Shown here: positions 16,014 to 25,298 of the stretch, piece by piece
Position numbering within the stretch: position 1 is the stretch's first letter
Layout: every line of letters starts with the position of its first letter
Origin: Tubiluchus corallicola
Lineage: Eukaryota > Priapulida > Priapulimorpha > Priapulimorphida > Tubiluchidae
Direction: 5' to 3'
DNA: 57,117 nt
Assembly: GCA_030141605.1 (NCBI GenBank)
Contig: JAQGDQ010002397.1
Span: 42,556-99,672, forward strand
Notes under the pieces: model-generated
Seen by the model: only the letters and a program-made list of their open reading frames with translations
What the model was told of the DNA's origin: nothing
Databases searched by the model: none
Position numbers and translations under genes: made by a program

Positions 16014-17006
16014 ATGTTAAAAAAGATAATGTTACTCACATTTAGCCTAACTCTTATGTCAAGCGGATATGCGTATGCTAAAAAACAGACGCTGAAACTG
16101 GCTCACAACTTGAGTGAAGATCACCCCACAAGCGTGGCGTTGAAGAAGTTTGCCGATGATGTTCGGCAAAAAACCGATGGCGAAATACGGATACGCCTAT
16201 TTCTTAACAGTGTGCTAGGTTCCGAAAGAGAGGTTTTGGAGCAGGTACAGAATGGCATCGTGGATATGACAAGAGTCAGTTCAAACAATCTCGAAAACTT
16301 CAGCGAAGTATACACCGCTTTCACTTTGCCCTATCTGTTTGATGATCAGGATCATTTTGCAAGGGCTTTAGGCGGTGAAGTTGGGGATTTTGTACACAAT
16401 GCCGCAACGGACAAAGGTTTTTACGGTTTAACATTCTTTTCCGGAGGAGCGAGAAGTTTTTACACCGTGGGCAAGCCAATCCTGACGCCAGAAGACTTGA
16501 AAGGACAAAAAATCAGAGTTATGAATAGCCGCACAGCCATTCGTATGATAGAGCTTATGGGTGGAACACCGACGCCGTTGCCATTTAGCGACATCTACAC
16601 CGCTTTGCAGCAAAAAGTCATCGACGGGGCAGAGAGCAATCCTACAGTACTGACCATTGGACGCCACGGAGAGGTTGCAAAACATTTTTCCTTTGACGAA
16701 CACACCATGATACCTGAATTTTTGATAATCAGCACAAAATCATGGGCAAAACTCACCCCAGAACAACAGAAGATTATAAAGGAAACTGCCGTAGAGACCA
16801 CAGAGTTTCACATGGACCTTTGGAGCAAAACCATAGACGACTCAATAGAGGAAGCGAAAACGAAGCTGAACGTAAAGTTTTACTACCCAGAGAAGGATGC
16901 ATTCAGAGAAAAGGTGCAGCCGCTTTACAAAGAGTTTGAAGACAACCCAACTGTGTATAAAGTAATCGAAGGAATACGCGCCACTTCAAACTCAGGCAAA
17001 TTGTAA
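16014..17006 (+). CDS. dctP: TRAP transporter substrate-binding protein, DctP family (copy 1)
   Basis: Periplasmic receptor that delivers a carboxylate-type ligand to a TRAP membrane complex. A signal peptide (MLKKIMLLTF to about YAYA) precedes the mature protein, which has the DctP blocks SEREVLEQVQNGIVDMTR, GQKIRVMNS with the ligand-binding arginine, and DIYTALQQKVIDGAE. Length of 330 residues is normal. ATG 16014 follows AAGGAGG by 10 bp; an in-frame TTG at 16011 is possible. The next gene is a close paralogue (about four residues in five identical by eye), so this is a tandem duplication sharing one dctQM membrane pair downstream. Substrate is not determinable. Confidence 0.92.
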   Translation: MLKKIMLLTFSLTLMSSGYAYAKKQTLKLAHNLSEDHPTSVALKKFADDVRQKTDGEIRIRLFLNSVLGSEREVLEQVQNGIVDMTRVSSNNLENFSEVYTAFTLPYLFDDQDHFARALGGEVGDFVHNAATDKGFYGLTFFSGGARSFYTVGKPILTPEDLKGQKIRVMNSRTAIRMIELMGGTPTPLPFSDIYTALQQKVIDGAESNPTVLTIGRHGEVAKHFSFDEHTMIPEFLIISTKSWAKLTPEQQKIIKETAVETTEFHMDLWSKTIDDSIEEAKTKLNVKFYYPEKDAFREKVQPLYKEFEDNPTVYKVIEGIRATSNSGKL

Positions 17007-17042
17007 TACAGCTTGCACTTTACAAATTTGCGACACAAATCA

Positions 17043-17067
17043 GTGGAGGGGAAAGATACCCCTCCAC
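17043..17067 (+). terminator. hairpin between the two dctP copies
   Basis: GTGGAGGGG pairs perfectly with CCCCTCCAC around AAAGATA, 37 bp after dctP1. No U-run follows, so it may stabilise the upstream mRNA or partly terminate it. Confidence 0.5.
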
Positions 17068-17226
17068 ACAATAACCTATGCCATAACCAAAATTATCCAT
17101 AAAAACAAACGCACAAAGTCCAGCTCAAAGCATAATGTGCATAATCAGCACGAAATCAGGAATAATTCTGAAAAAATGCATCAAAAATTCAATTCATGTT
17201 CTTTTTTGACGCAAGGATATAACTAC

Positions 17227-17255
17227 TTGACTTATAAGTCCAAATAACAAATAAT
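17227..17255 (+). promoter_or_regulatory. predicted promoter upstream of dctP2
   Basis: TTGACT (17227-17232), 17-bp spacer, AATAAT (17250-17255), about 30 bp before the start codon of the second binding protein. This suggests dctP2-dctQM can be transcribed separately from dctP1. Confidence 0.45.
17229..17240. promoter_or_regulatory. palindromic operator candidate over the dctP2 -35 element
   Basis: GACTTATAAGTC is a perfect 12-bp palindrome that overlaps the putative -35 hexamer, a position where a dimeric repressor would block transcription. Confidence 0.45.
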
Positions 17256-17287
17256 GAGACGATTTAATAATTCTTGAGGGGGTTCCC

Positions 17288-18274
17288 ATGACATTAAACA
17301 GAGTACTGATGCTTACGATTTGCATAACGCTTTTGTCTGGAGGTTATGCTTTTGCCAAAAAACAGACACTGAAACTGGCTCACAACCTGAGCGATGATCA
17401 CCCAACAAGTGTAGCTCTGAAGAAGTTTGCCGATGATATTAAGGAAAAAAGCGACGGTCAAATACGAATTCGTCTTTTTCTAAACGGCGTTCTAGGTTCC
17501 GAGAGAGAGGTTTTGGAGCAGGTTCAGAATGGAATCGTGGATATGACAAGAGTTGGGTCAAATAGCCTAGAGAGCTTCAGCGAGGTGTATACCGCCTTTA
17601 CCTTGCCATACCTATTCGATGATAGGGATCATTTTTACGATACACTGAGGGGAAAGGTCGGCGAAGAGATATATGAGGCTGCCGTAGACAAGGGTTTTTA
17701 CGGCTTGACATTTTTTGATGGGGGCGTAAGGAGCTTTTATACGGTGGGCAAGCCCATCATGTCTCCTGATGATCTTAAGGGGCAGAAGATTAGGGTTATG
17801 AACAGCCACACCGCCATCCGCACCATTGAGCTTATGGGTGGAACTCCGACGCCACTGCCTTATGGCGACATTTACACAGCTTTGCAGCAGAAGGTTATAG
17901 ATGGCGCTGAGAACAACCCTACTGCTTTGACCATAGGACGTCATGGAGAGGTTGCAAAATACTACTCCTTTGACGAGCACAGCATGGTGCCTGATTTTCT
18001 AGTAATCAGCACAAAATCCTGGGCAAAGCTCACTCCAGAACAACAAAAGATAGTGAAAGAGGTCGCCCTCGCCACTACAGAATTTCATATCGATCTTTGG
18101 AAGAAAACTGTAAACGACGCCATAGAGGAAGCAAAGACCAAAATGAATGTCAAGTTTTACTACCCTGAAAAAGAGGCCTTCAGAGAAAAGGTACAGCCGC
18201 TTTATAAAGAGTTTGAGGACAATCCCGTTATCTACAAAATAGTGCAGGATATACGCGCCACAAGCACTAAATAA
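17288..18274 (+). CDS. dctP: TRAP transporter substrate-binding protein, DctP family (copy 2)
   Basis: Second periplasmic binding protein of the operon, 328 residues, with a signal peptide ending near FAKK and the same key blocks as copy 1: SEREVLEQVQNGIVDMTR, GQKIRVMNSHTAIR and DIYTALQQKVIDGAE. Differences from copy 1 concentrate in the middle (DRDHFYDTLRGKVGEEIYEA and nearby) and around ligand-facing positions such as TPLPYGDIY versus TPLPFSDIY. Translation begins at ATG 17288 after GAGGGGG. It has its own likely promoter and palindrome and is followed by a strong hairpin before dctQ. The pair may bind different ligands or be expressed under different conditions. Confidence 0.92.
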   Translation: MTLNRVLMLTICITLLSGGYAFAKKQTLKLAHNLSDDHPTSVALKKFADDIKEKSDGQIRIRLFLNGVLGSEREVLEQVQNGIVDMTRVGSNSLESFSEVYTAFTLPYLFDDRDHFYDTLRGKVGEEIYEAAVDKGFYGLTFFDGGVRSFYTVGKPIMSPDDLKGQKIRVMNSHTAIRTIELMGGTPTPLPYGDIYTALQQKVIDGAENNPTALTIGRHGEVAKYYSFDEHSMVPDFLVISTKSWAKLTPEQQKIVKEVALATTEFHIDLWKKTVNDAIEEAKTKMNVKFYYPEKEAFREKVQPLYKEFEDNPVIYKIVQDIRATSTK

Positions 18275-18297
18275 TTTGGTTGCACGAAAATTATCAC

Positions 18298-18344
18298 GCA
18301 GAGAAGCAGGAAGCCAATTACGCTTTTTTTGCTTCTCTGCTTTT
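18298..18344 (+). terminator. terminator-like hairpin between dctP2 and dctQ
   Basis: GCAGAGAAGC (18298-18307) pairs perfectly with GCTTCTCTGC (18331-18340), followed by TTTT. Placed inside the operon, it probably reduces read-through so that soluble receptor outnumbers membrane subunits. Confidence 0.7.
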
Positions 18345-18483
18345 CAATGTCTTTAAAGTATTTTGATCTTCATAAGAGTTTTTTCAAGCGTACTTTTTTT
18401 GAGTAGCTGGAATGTGGGGTGTTGCGCATTCTGTTTGGATTGCGCTAAGTTTTAAATCAATCTTTAAAAATTGAAGAGGTTTT

Positions 18484-18966
18484 ATGTTATCTAATAAAAA
18501 AGTTGGACGCATCGAAAAAGTATTGGGCTGGATATTAGTATTTCTTATATTCACTCTCGTTTGCGCTACCGTGTGGCAGGTCTTCTCCAGGTACATACTT
18601 GCCAATCCCAGCAAATATACAGAAGAGTTTTTGCGGTTTGTAATGATATGGACAGGATTGCTGGGGGCAGCTTACGCTTTTGGCACGGAAGAGCACTTGA
18701 GTTTGGTGTTCGTTAGAGACAAGATCGAAGGGGTAAAAGCCATTGCGTTGCGTTGCATAATAGATGCGATATCTCTGTCTTTTGCGCTTTGTGTTTTGGT
18801 TTATGGCGGCTGGAGAGCAGTGTATACCAATTTGGAACAGATATCGCCTATACTCAGGCTACCCATGGGCTATGTTTACGCCATACTGCCCATATCGGGT
18901 GTCCTTATCTCTGTATTTTTGGTGAGGAACCTTATCCTGTTCCTTATGCCGCAGAAACAGGACTAG
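18484..18966 (+). CDS. dctQ: TRAP transporter small membrane subunit, DctQ family
   Basis: The 160-residue protein has four hydrophobic segments, the DctQ topology: near residues 15-35, 50-70, 88-110 and 125-150. Between the first two segments it carries PSKYTEEFLRFVMIWTGLLG, which matches the conserved W-E-E/L-x-R-x-x-x-x-W region of the family. AAGAGG precedes ATG 18484. It sits 209 bp behind dctP2 with a hairpin between, and 71 bp ahead of dctM, so the order P-P-Q-M is that of a standard TRAP operon with an added receptor. Confidence 0.9.
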   Translation: MLSNKKVGRIEKVLGWILVFLIFTLVCATVWQVFSRYILANPSKYTEEFLRFVMIWTGLLGAAYAFGTEEHLSLVFVRDKIEGVKAIALRCIIDAISLSFALCVLVYGGWRAVYTNLEQISPILRLPMGYVYAILPISGVLISVFLVRNLILFLMPQKQD

Positions 18967-19037
18967 TGGGTTTATTCATGCTCTTTCTAACACGGTTTAG
19001 ACAGACAACAATCTTAAATTCTTAGGGGGTTACTATT

Positions 19038-20342
19038 ATGGATGAAGCGATTCTCGCTAGTTTTATTCTTTTTGGAGTGTTCTTTATTCTTCTGACCATT
19101 GGGGTGCCTATATCCATCAGTATTGCTGTGTCTTCCTTGCTCACAGTGCTTTCTATATTGCCAATTTCCCAGGCGGCTTTTATCTCAGCCCAGAAGGTGT
19201 TTTCAGGCCTGGACAGCTTTCCTTTGCTGGCGATCCCTTTCTTTGTGCTGTCCGGTAATATAATGAATCAGGGCGGTATTGCGGCAAGACTAATCAATCT
19301 AGCAAAGCTCATAGGGGGCAGGCTGGCTGGTTCTCTTGCACATACAAACGTTATCGCAAACATGCTATTTGGCTCCATATCAGGTTCATCAATCGCGGCA
19401 GCAGCAGCAGTTGGGGGCGCTATGGCTCCATTGCAAGAGAAGGAAGGTTATGATAAGTCCTTTTCCGCAGCAGTAAATATAGCTTCAGCTCCTGCCGGAA
19501 TTCTTATACCACCCAGCGGCCCGCTAATATTGTTTTCATTGGTAAGCGGAGGCACATCCGTTGCAGCGCTGTTTATTGGAGGATATGTCCCCGGCATTTT
19601 AATGGGTCTGTCCGTCATGTCTGTGGCATACATCATCGCAAAAAAACGCAAATACCCATTGAGCGAAAAGGTCAAGCTGTCTGAAGCCGCATTAATAGTG
19701 TGGCAGGCAATACCTAGCCTCTTATTGGTAATAATAGTTATCGGTGGTATCGTCATCGGCGTTTTTACCCCTACTGAAGGCGCATCGATTGCCGTTGTTT
19801 ACTCTTTTGTCCTGGCCTGTTGCTACAAAACCATTAAATTTTCAGAATATCCAAGCATACTTTTGCGATCAACTGTGATGAGCTCAATTATACTGTTTTT
19901 GATAGGAGCATCCGGTATCATGTCCTATTCCATGGCATATACGGGCATCCCAAACGCAATCAGCGAAGCTATACTTGAGATACCTAGCAAGGTGTTGGTA
20001 CTACTCCTTATAAACGTGATATTGCTGGTCATCGGAACGTTCATGGATTTGACGCCGGCGGTATTGATATTTACGCCTATCTTTCTCCCTATTGCCTTGG
20101 AGCTCGGTATGCATCCGGTGCATTTCGGTTTGATGATGATATTCAACCTTGGCATTGGGAACATGACCCCACCCGTGGGAAGTGTTTTGTTTATAGGGTG
20201 TAGTGTTGGACACGTTACGATAGAACAGGTAGCAAGGATGATATGGCCGTTCTTCTTGGTGCTCATAGCTGCCTTGATGCTCGTCGTATATTTCCCGATA
20301 TTAACCGTGGGGCTACCAACGCTGTTCGGTTTAATACACTAA
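19038..20342 (+). CDS. dctM: TRAP transporter large permease, DctM family
   Basis: The 434-residue permease carries out sodium-driven transport of ligand handed over by DctP. It shows about twelve hydrophobic segments and the DctM blocks DSFPLLAIPFFVLSGNIM, GSISGSSIAAAAAVGG, PPSGPLILFS and NMTPPVGSVLFIGCS. Translation starts at ATG 19038 with TTAGGGGG upstream. Length and order are normal for the family. The operon ends here; a GC-rich hairpin follows the stop. Confidence 0.93.
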   Translation: MDEAILASFILFGVFFILLTIGVPISISIAVSSLLTVLSILPISQAAFISAQKVFSGLDSFPLLAIPFFVLSGNIMNQGGIAARLINLAKLIGGRLAGSLAHTNVIANMLFGSISGSSIAAAAAVGGAMAPLQEKEGYDKSFSAAVNIASAPAGILIPPSGPLILFSLVSGGTSVAALFIGGYVPGILMGLSVMSVAYIIAKKRKYPLSEKVKLSEAALIVWQAIPSLLLVIIVIGGIVIGVFTPTEGASIAVVYSFVLACCYKTIKFSEYPSILLRSTVMSSIILFLIGASGIMSYSMAYTGIPNAISEAILEIPSKVLVLLLINVILLVIGTFMDLTPAVLIFTPIFLPIALELGMHPVHFGLMMIFNLGIGNMTPPVGSVLFIGCSVGHVTIEQVARMIWPFFLVLIAALMLVVYFPILTVGLPTLFGLIH

Positions 20343-20357
20343 CTACTACGTAGCTAC

Positions 20358-20395
20358 GCTGGCCCTTATCCCGTGTTTTAATCTATAGGGCCGGC
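20358..20395 (+). terminator. hairpin after the first TRAP operon
   Basis: GCTGGCCCTTAT pairs with ATAGGGCCGGC (one mismatch) around an ~18-nt loop just after dctM. The U-run is poor. Confidence 0.4.
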
Positions 20396-20584
20396 GGCAT
20401 TTATTAGCCACCACACATGCTTAGGGAGGAGTTAGTTTCTAGTTTCTAGTTGTTGTGTGGAGGTGTGTGCGGGTATCCGCTTCGCATAAAGGTGCTGCTT
20501 TTTAAGTTAGCGTCTATTTCGTAAAATGGGCATGCGGAAAGGATAAATGCAATTGTAACAAATATTACAGGTTAAGGAGTTTTT

Positions 20585-23074
20585 ATGCTGGTATCTAAAA
20601 ATGTAAAAGGCGTGAGTAAAGAAGATGGTTTTTACTCTATAGAGACCGATGGGGCAAAAGTTCGGGTATATTTTTTAACTGACGATATTGTTCGCTTTAG
20701 GGCTTCCTTTGATGGAAACTTTGAAGAGGAATCCTATATACTGACGATGACTGCATGGGAAGATAAATTTGATGATTTCTTGGGCAAAGACCGAAGCAGG
20801 GTTGTTCCGGTATCCCCTTCCATGACGGAGGATTCTGAAAAAATTTCATTTGAAACGGCCACCATGAAGGTGGTTATCACAAAATCTCCGTATAGTGTGG
20901 AGATATACAATGACAAGGGGGACAAAGTTTATTCTGATCTCCCAAACCGCGCTTACGTCAAGGATCATTTAGGTCAAATATACCATTATAGCAAGATGAA
21001 TGAAGATGACTGTTATTACGGTTTTGGCGAGCAAACAGGCAGTTTAAACAAAAGGGGGCTATACTTCAGACTTTCTCCGAAGGACGCCATCGGTTATGAT
21101 GCAGAATTAACCAATCCTCTGTACAAGCACATTCCATTTTATATACGTCTGTCTAAGGCGAGTGGTCATGCTCTTGGAGTGTTTTATCACAACAGTTTTG
21201 AATCGACATTCTGTATAGGCGCAGAAAATAGCGGCTACTGGCATCCTTACAGCTATTTTTCTGCAGACGGTGGAGACCTTGACATGTTCTTCATCAACGG
21301 TCCGGATATGAAGAACGTTGTAAAAAGATACACCGACTTGACGGGCAAGACTGCAATGCCGCCGATGTATTCTCTGGGTTATCTAGGCTCCACCATGTAC
21401 TACGGGGAATTGCCAAAAGATTGCGATCAGGAGATAGTGGGCTTTGTGGACAAATGTAGGGCAGAAGACATACCTGTGGATAGTTTTCAGCTATCATCCG
21501 GCTACACTGTGGGTGAGCACAACAGAAGATATGTGTTTACCTGGAATGAGAAGCGTTTCCCAAATCCGGTCAAATTCTTTTCTGACATGGAGAAACGCGG
21601 CGTCTTGATGTCTCCGAACGTAAAACCGGGTATTTTACTGGATCACCCATATTACGATGACTTCTCGAAGGTGGGAGGATTTATAAAGGAAAGCAATGGG
21701 GAAAAACCCTATGTTGATAGCTGGTGGGGCGGACTGGGATCATTCGTTGACTTCAGCAATCCCGCCGGTAGAAAGGTATGGAAAGATTTCCTAGTAAGCA
21801 GCCTGACATCTAAGGGCGCAAAATCCATCTGGAATGATAATTGTGAGTTTGAGATAAACGATCGCTCGGCAGTCTGTGACGCAGACGGGGCAAAACGCAG
21901 TGCCGGTATGATGAAGGGCATTCAGCCAAACCTGATGGCGCATATTGCCCATGAAGCGCTGAAAGAGACACATCCTGAGGTGCGTCCGTATGTAATAAAT
22001 CGCTCAGGCTATGCAGGCATCCAGCGTTACGCTCAAACTTGGGCTGGGGACAACTACACATCTTGGAAATCATTGAAATACAACATTGCAACGGTTCTGG
22101 GCATGGGTCTTTCCGGCGTTGCAAATCAGGGATGCGATATTGGCGGCTTTGCGGGACCATCCCCTAGTGCAGAGCTCCTCATAAGGTGGGTACAGAATGG
22201 AATATTCCAACCGAGATTTTCCATCCACTCATGCAATACAAACAATACCGTCACAGAACCATGGATGTATGGAGAAGAGTGCACAGACCTAATACGGGAA
22301 GCCATATATTTGAGATATGCTCTTATCCCATACTACTACTCTTTAGTGCACGAAGCGAGCACGATAGGTTCTCCTATCATGCGTCCTATGGTTTATGAAT
22401 TTCAGAATGACGAGAAATGCTGTGACGAAAGTGTGACCTTCATGCTGGGAAGCTCTATTCTGGTTGCAAATGTAGTAGAGGAAGGGGCTGAATCTATAGA
22501 TGTTTACTTGCCCGCAGGCTCAATCTGGTACGACTGGTACACCCACGAAAAGTTTGAAGGCGGACAGACTATTACCATACCCGTAGCGATCGATAGCATA
22601 CCGATGTTTATCCGTGAGGGGGCAATCATACCTATGGCCGAGAATATCTCCAGCCTGTATCTGGATGAAATATCTGCGTTAAATATACTGGTGGTACCGG
22701 GAGAAAAGTCCAGCTTCACCCTTTATGAGGACGATGGAAAGAGCAACAAATACCTGAATGACGACTATCTAAGAACAGACATTCAAATGACCTCAGATAG
22801 TCAGGTCAAGATACTGTTCAAGAAAGACGGTATGTTTGATACAAAGGTAGAGAAGATTGTTCTAGATGTTTTGAACGATGAAAAGGGAGCTTTTTGGGTC
22901 ACCGTCAACGGAAAAGAGATCCCGCAATACTTACACAGAGAAAAATGGGAAGACGCAGACTTTGGCTGGATGTACGATCCTTCGCTAAACTCTGTAAGGG
23001 TAAAATATGACAATATCGACGATGAATATGAGGTGGTTGTCAGCTTTGATAAGTTTGATTTAATAGGGATGTAG
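20585..23074 (+). CDS. glycoside hydrolase family 31 (alpha-glucosidase/alpha-xylosidase type)
   Basis: GH31 enzymes release terminal alpha-glucose, alpha-xylose or related residues with retention. The 829-residue protein has the N-terminal beta domain, then the (beta/alpha)8 barrel. The nucleophile is Asp418 in SIWNDNCEFE and the acid/base is Asp489 in TWAGDNYTSW; INRSGYAGIQRY precedes it. Later barrel segments include FQPRFSIHSC. No signal peptide is seen, so it acts in the cytosol on imported oligosaccharides. TTAAGGAG precedes ATG 20585. A terminator at 23100 suggests a single-gene unit. The xylose-type ABC importer and CE15 esterase nearby favour a xylo-oligosaccharide role, but a glucosidase is equally possible from the motifs. 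Confidence 0.92.
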   Translation: MLVSKNVKGVSKEDGFYSIETDGAKVRVYFLTDDIVRFRASFDGNFEEESYILTMTAWEDKFDDFLGKDRSRVVPVSPSMTEDSEKISFETATMKVVITKSPYSVEIYNDKGDKVYSDLPNRAYVKDHLGQIYHYSKMNEDDCYYGFGEQTGSLNKRGLYFRLSPKDAIGYDAELTNPLYKHIPFYIRLSKASGHALGVFYHNSFESTFCIGAENSGYWHPYSYFSADGGDLDMFFINGPDMKNVVKRYTDLTGKTAMPPMYSLGYLGSTMYYGELPKDCDQEIVGFVDKCRAEDIPVDSFQLSSGYTVGEHNRRYVFTWNEKRFPNPVKFFSDMEKRGVLMSPNVKPGILLDHPYYDDFSKVGGFIKESNGEKPYVDSWWGGLGSFVDFSNPAGRKVWKDFLVSSLTSKGAKSIWNDNCEFEINDRSAVCDADGAKRSAGMMKGIQPNLMAHIAHEALKETHPEVRPYVINRSGYAGIQRYAQTWAGDNYTSWKSLKYNIATVLGMGLSGVANQGCDIGGFAGPSPSAELLIRWVQNGIFQPRFSIHSCNTNNTVTEPWMYGEECTDLIREAIYLRYALIPYYYSLVHEASTIGSPIMRPMVYEFQNDEKCCDESVTFMLGSSILVANVVEEGAESIDVYLPAGSIWYDWYTHEKFEGGQTITIPVAIDSIPMFIREGAIIPMAENISSLYLDEISALNILVVPGEKSSFTLYEDDGKSNKYLNDDYLRTDIQMTSDSQVKILFKKDGMFDTKVEKIVLDVLNDEKGAFWVTVNGKEIPQYLHREKWEDADFGWMYDPSLNSVRVKYDNIDDEYEVVVSFDKFDLIGM

Positions 23075-23099
23075 GGGCTTCTAACCGCACTGTTCTTTT

Positions 23100-23128
23100 A
23101 GAGCCGGGGGATACCCGGCTCTTTTTTC
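23100..23128 (+). terminator. intrinsic terminator after the GH31 gene
   Basis: AGAGCCGGG pairs with CCCGGCTCT and is followed by TTTTTT, 26 bp after the GH31 stop. It may also serve the convergent nagA. Confidence 0.85.
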
Positions 23129-23141
23129 ATGTTTAAAAATG

Positions 23142-24285
23142 CTATCTCTTATAGACAGATTTGCCTTTTAGGATAGTTTCTTCGACAGTTATTTTGCCGT
23201 TATTTAAGTGAAAAACTACTAAATTGGCTACGGCTCCTACCTTCATTTCACCATTTGCAGGCAAGTTGAGATATTTTGCAGGAGCGCTACTTCCCATACT
23301 CCATGCTCTTTTCAGGTCGCAAAGGGACAATTTCAATAGATGCTCAACTCCAAAAAGCAGAGATTTGGCAGAACCTGCCAAAAGATTCTCATCACTTGCC
23401 AAGTGCAACTTACCGCTATCAGTCAAGACGACATCTCCGCCAATATGAGTTTTGTATCTTCCAGAAGTCATTCCTCCAAACTTGGTAACGTCGCTAACGA
23501 GGATAGATTTACACCCTTTACTTTCATAAATATTTTTAAAATATGTTCCGGCAGATGAAACCCGTCCGCGATCATGCAGCACCAGAGGTCATCTTCCGCA
23601 ATTGCTGCAAAATGGGGTTGTTGTGGCGGTGCATCTGCAGGTAACACCCATTGCCCAAGTGGGTCGAAGATGTTGCGCCCGAGCGAACAGCTCCCCTTAT
23701 CTGTTCCACCGTGGCAGCAGAGTGACCAATAGCAACACGTACCCCAATCTTAGCGCATTCAGCTATAAATGCAGAAGAGCCTTCCCACTCCGGCGACACC
23801 GTAACTATCTTTATCATGCCACCTGCCATGTCTTGCCACTTCTTCAAAAGCTCAATATCGGGCTTGATCGCATGTTCCTTCGGATGAGCGCCACGTGGAC
23901 CATCTAAGGGGCTAATGAATGGCCCTTCCAAATGATAGCCAATAAACGTGTCTTTTAAAATTTCAGATCTTGCGACAGCTCTGTTGAAGCCAGATATCAA
24001 ATCTTCAATATTTGTGAAAGCGTTAGTAATAAACGTGGGCAAAAAACCGGTAACCCCGACAGAATGAAGCGCAGAAGTACTTTGCAAAAGTTCATCTTCC
24101 AAAAGCGGCAAACGGTTGTAATCGACACCGCAATACCCATTCACCTGCATATCTATGAGGCCGGGAGCAATCGACGGCAAATCTTCCATTTCCCCCCCAA
24201 TCTCCACAATATCTCTTATAACTCCATCATCCACAGATACCTGAACAGGAATGCCGTTGAGATCCTTGGCACTTATCGACAACAC
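23142..24285 (-). pseudogene. nagA: N-acetylglucosamine-6-phosphate deacetylase, two frameshifts
   Basis: NagA removes acetate from GlcNAc-6-phosphate in amino-sugar and cell-wall recycling. The first segment has APGLIDMQVNGYCGVDY (metal-site HxN/D region replaced by Q-V-N as in many homologues), the LEGPFISP metal glutamate motif, IGHSAATVEQ and THLGNG. Near 23590 the frame is lost by one base; AEDDLWCCMIADGFHLP continues it. Near 23540 another one-base loss moves to YFKNIYESKGCKSILVSDV, then to the normal C-terminus. Both lesions fit one-base losses in short runs (GG and TTTTT). GTG 24285 is the likely start, 7 bp after GGGAGG. Restored length would be about 380 residues, normal for NagA. 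Either recent inactivation or base-calling errors. Confidence 0.85.
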
Positions 24286-24452
24286 AAAATCGCCTCCCAT
24301 TTTAAAATTGAAAACACATCTATGAGTATATATCACTCCAAAACAATAGCCAAGTCTTTAAATCGGATCGATTTTTGGTTTATTTGAGCTGTAGACAAAC
24401 GTTCTAAATTAAATTAACATGCGGGAGTGTCGATGTAGCTCGGAGGTGTGTT

Positions 24453-24953
24453 ATGTTTATCAGACAGGAGAAGCCAGGTGATCACAAGGCGGTATACTCG
24501 TTAAACGAGACGACATTCGAGCAGAAGGATGAAGCCGTCCTGGTAGACAAGATACGTAAAGGAGAAAACTTCGTACCGGAACTATCCCTGATTGCGGAGT
24601 TAGATGATCAGGTAGTTGGGCATATACTGTTTTCAAAGATAAAGGTCAAAGGGGCGGAAGAATATGAAACCCTAGCCCTTGCACCCATGGCGGTATTGCC
24701 AGGATATCAAAAGATCGGTATTGGAGGGATGCTAGTCAACAGAGGGCTTGAAATTGCAAAAAAGCTTGGATTTGGTTCAGTCATCGTATTGGGACACGAA
24801 GGATATTATCCAAAATTCGGATTTACAAAAGCATCAAACTGGGATGTCCTATGTCCATTTGAGGTGCCTGACGAAGCATTTATGGCAATCGAACTGACAG
24901 AGGGCGCACTGCGGAGCGGAACCGTCGAGTATCCAGAAGAGTTCGGAAGCTGA
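24453..24953 (+). CDS. GNAT-family N-acetyltransferase, YhbS-like
   Basis: A 166-residue acetyltransferase with the GNAT fold: N-terminal MFIRQEKPGDHKAVYSLN, the beta4 strand ALAPMAVLPGYQ, and the acetyl-CoA pyrophosphate loop QKIGIGGMLVNRGLE (Q/R-x-x-G-x-G/A form). The C-terminal HEGYYPKFGFTKAS segment is typical of the YhbS group. GGAGGTG lies 7 bp upstream of ATG 24453. It is divergent from nagA and stands alone. Substrate is unknown; small amines or protein N-termini are usual for the group. Confidence 0.85.
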   Translation: MFIRQEKPGDHKAVYSLNETTFEQKDEAVLVDKIRKGENFVPELSLIAELDDQVVGHILFSKIKVKGAEEYETLALAPMAVLPGYQKIGIGGMLVNRGLEIAKKLGFGSVIVLGHEGYYPKFGFTKASNWDVLCPFEVPDEAFMAIELTEGALRSGTVEYPEEFGS

Positions 24954-25298
24954 TTTGCACACAACCACTACTCAAGCCCTTATGGGCACAACGCACGTGC
25001 ATTGGAATGTTATCTTTTACTCGACCTCCACCAAAAGGATGCTTACCACGTTAGTCGCCTTCCCGCCGTCATCTTCACGATAGGGAGCAATACACTGCAA
25101 TACAGAAGCAAAGCCAGTCCACCATCCTTTACCAAAAATCCGATGAACTTGCCACTTATGACAGCTTTTTAGCCGCGGTGGATCCCAAGTTTAGCTTAAC
25201 TGGCAATATTCATATTCCGTTTGCGGCGTGGTTTTCACTGTTAAAGAAGTGCACATACACCAACCAGTTTCATGGGCTATCAAGAGCACTTAAAAAAA
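24954..25298. other. intergenic region with a possible coding remnant
   Basis: No gene is supported. From 25055 the plus strand is open and reads naturally (ELATYDSFLAAVDPKFSLTG and PFAAWFSLLKKCTYTNQF) until it runs into the 3' end of the DUF2971 gene on the other strand. It has no start codon with a ribosome-binding site and was not identified; it may be a gene fragment. Confidence 0.3.
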
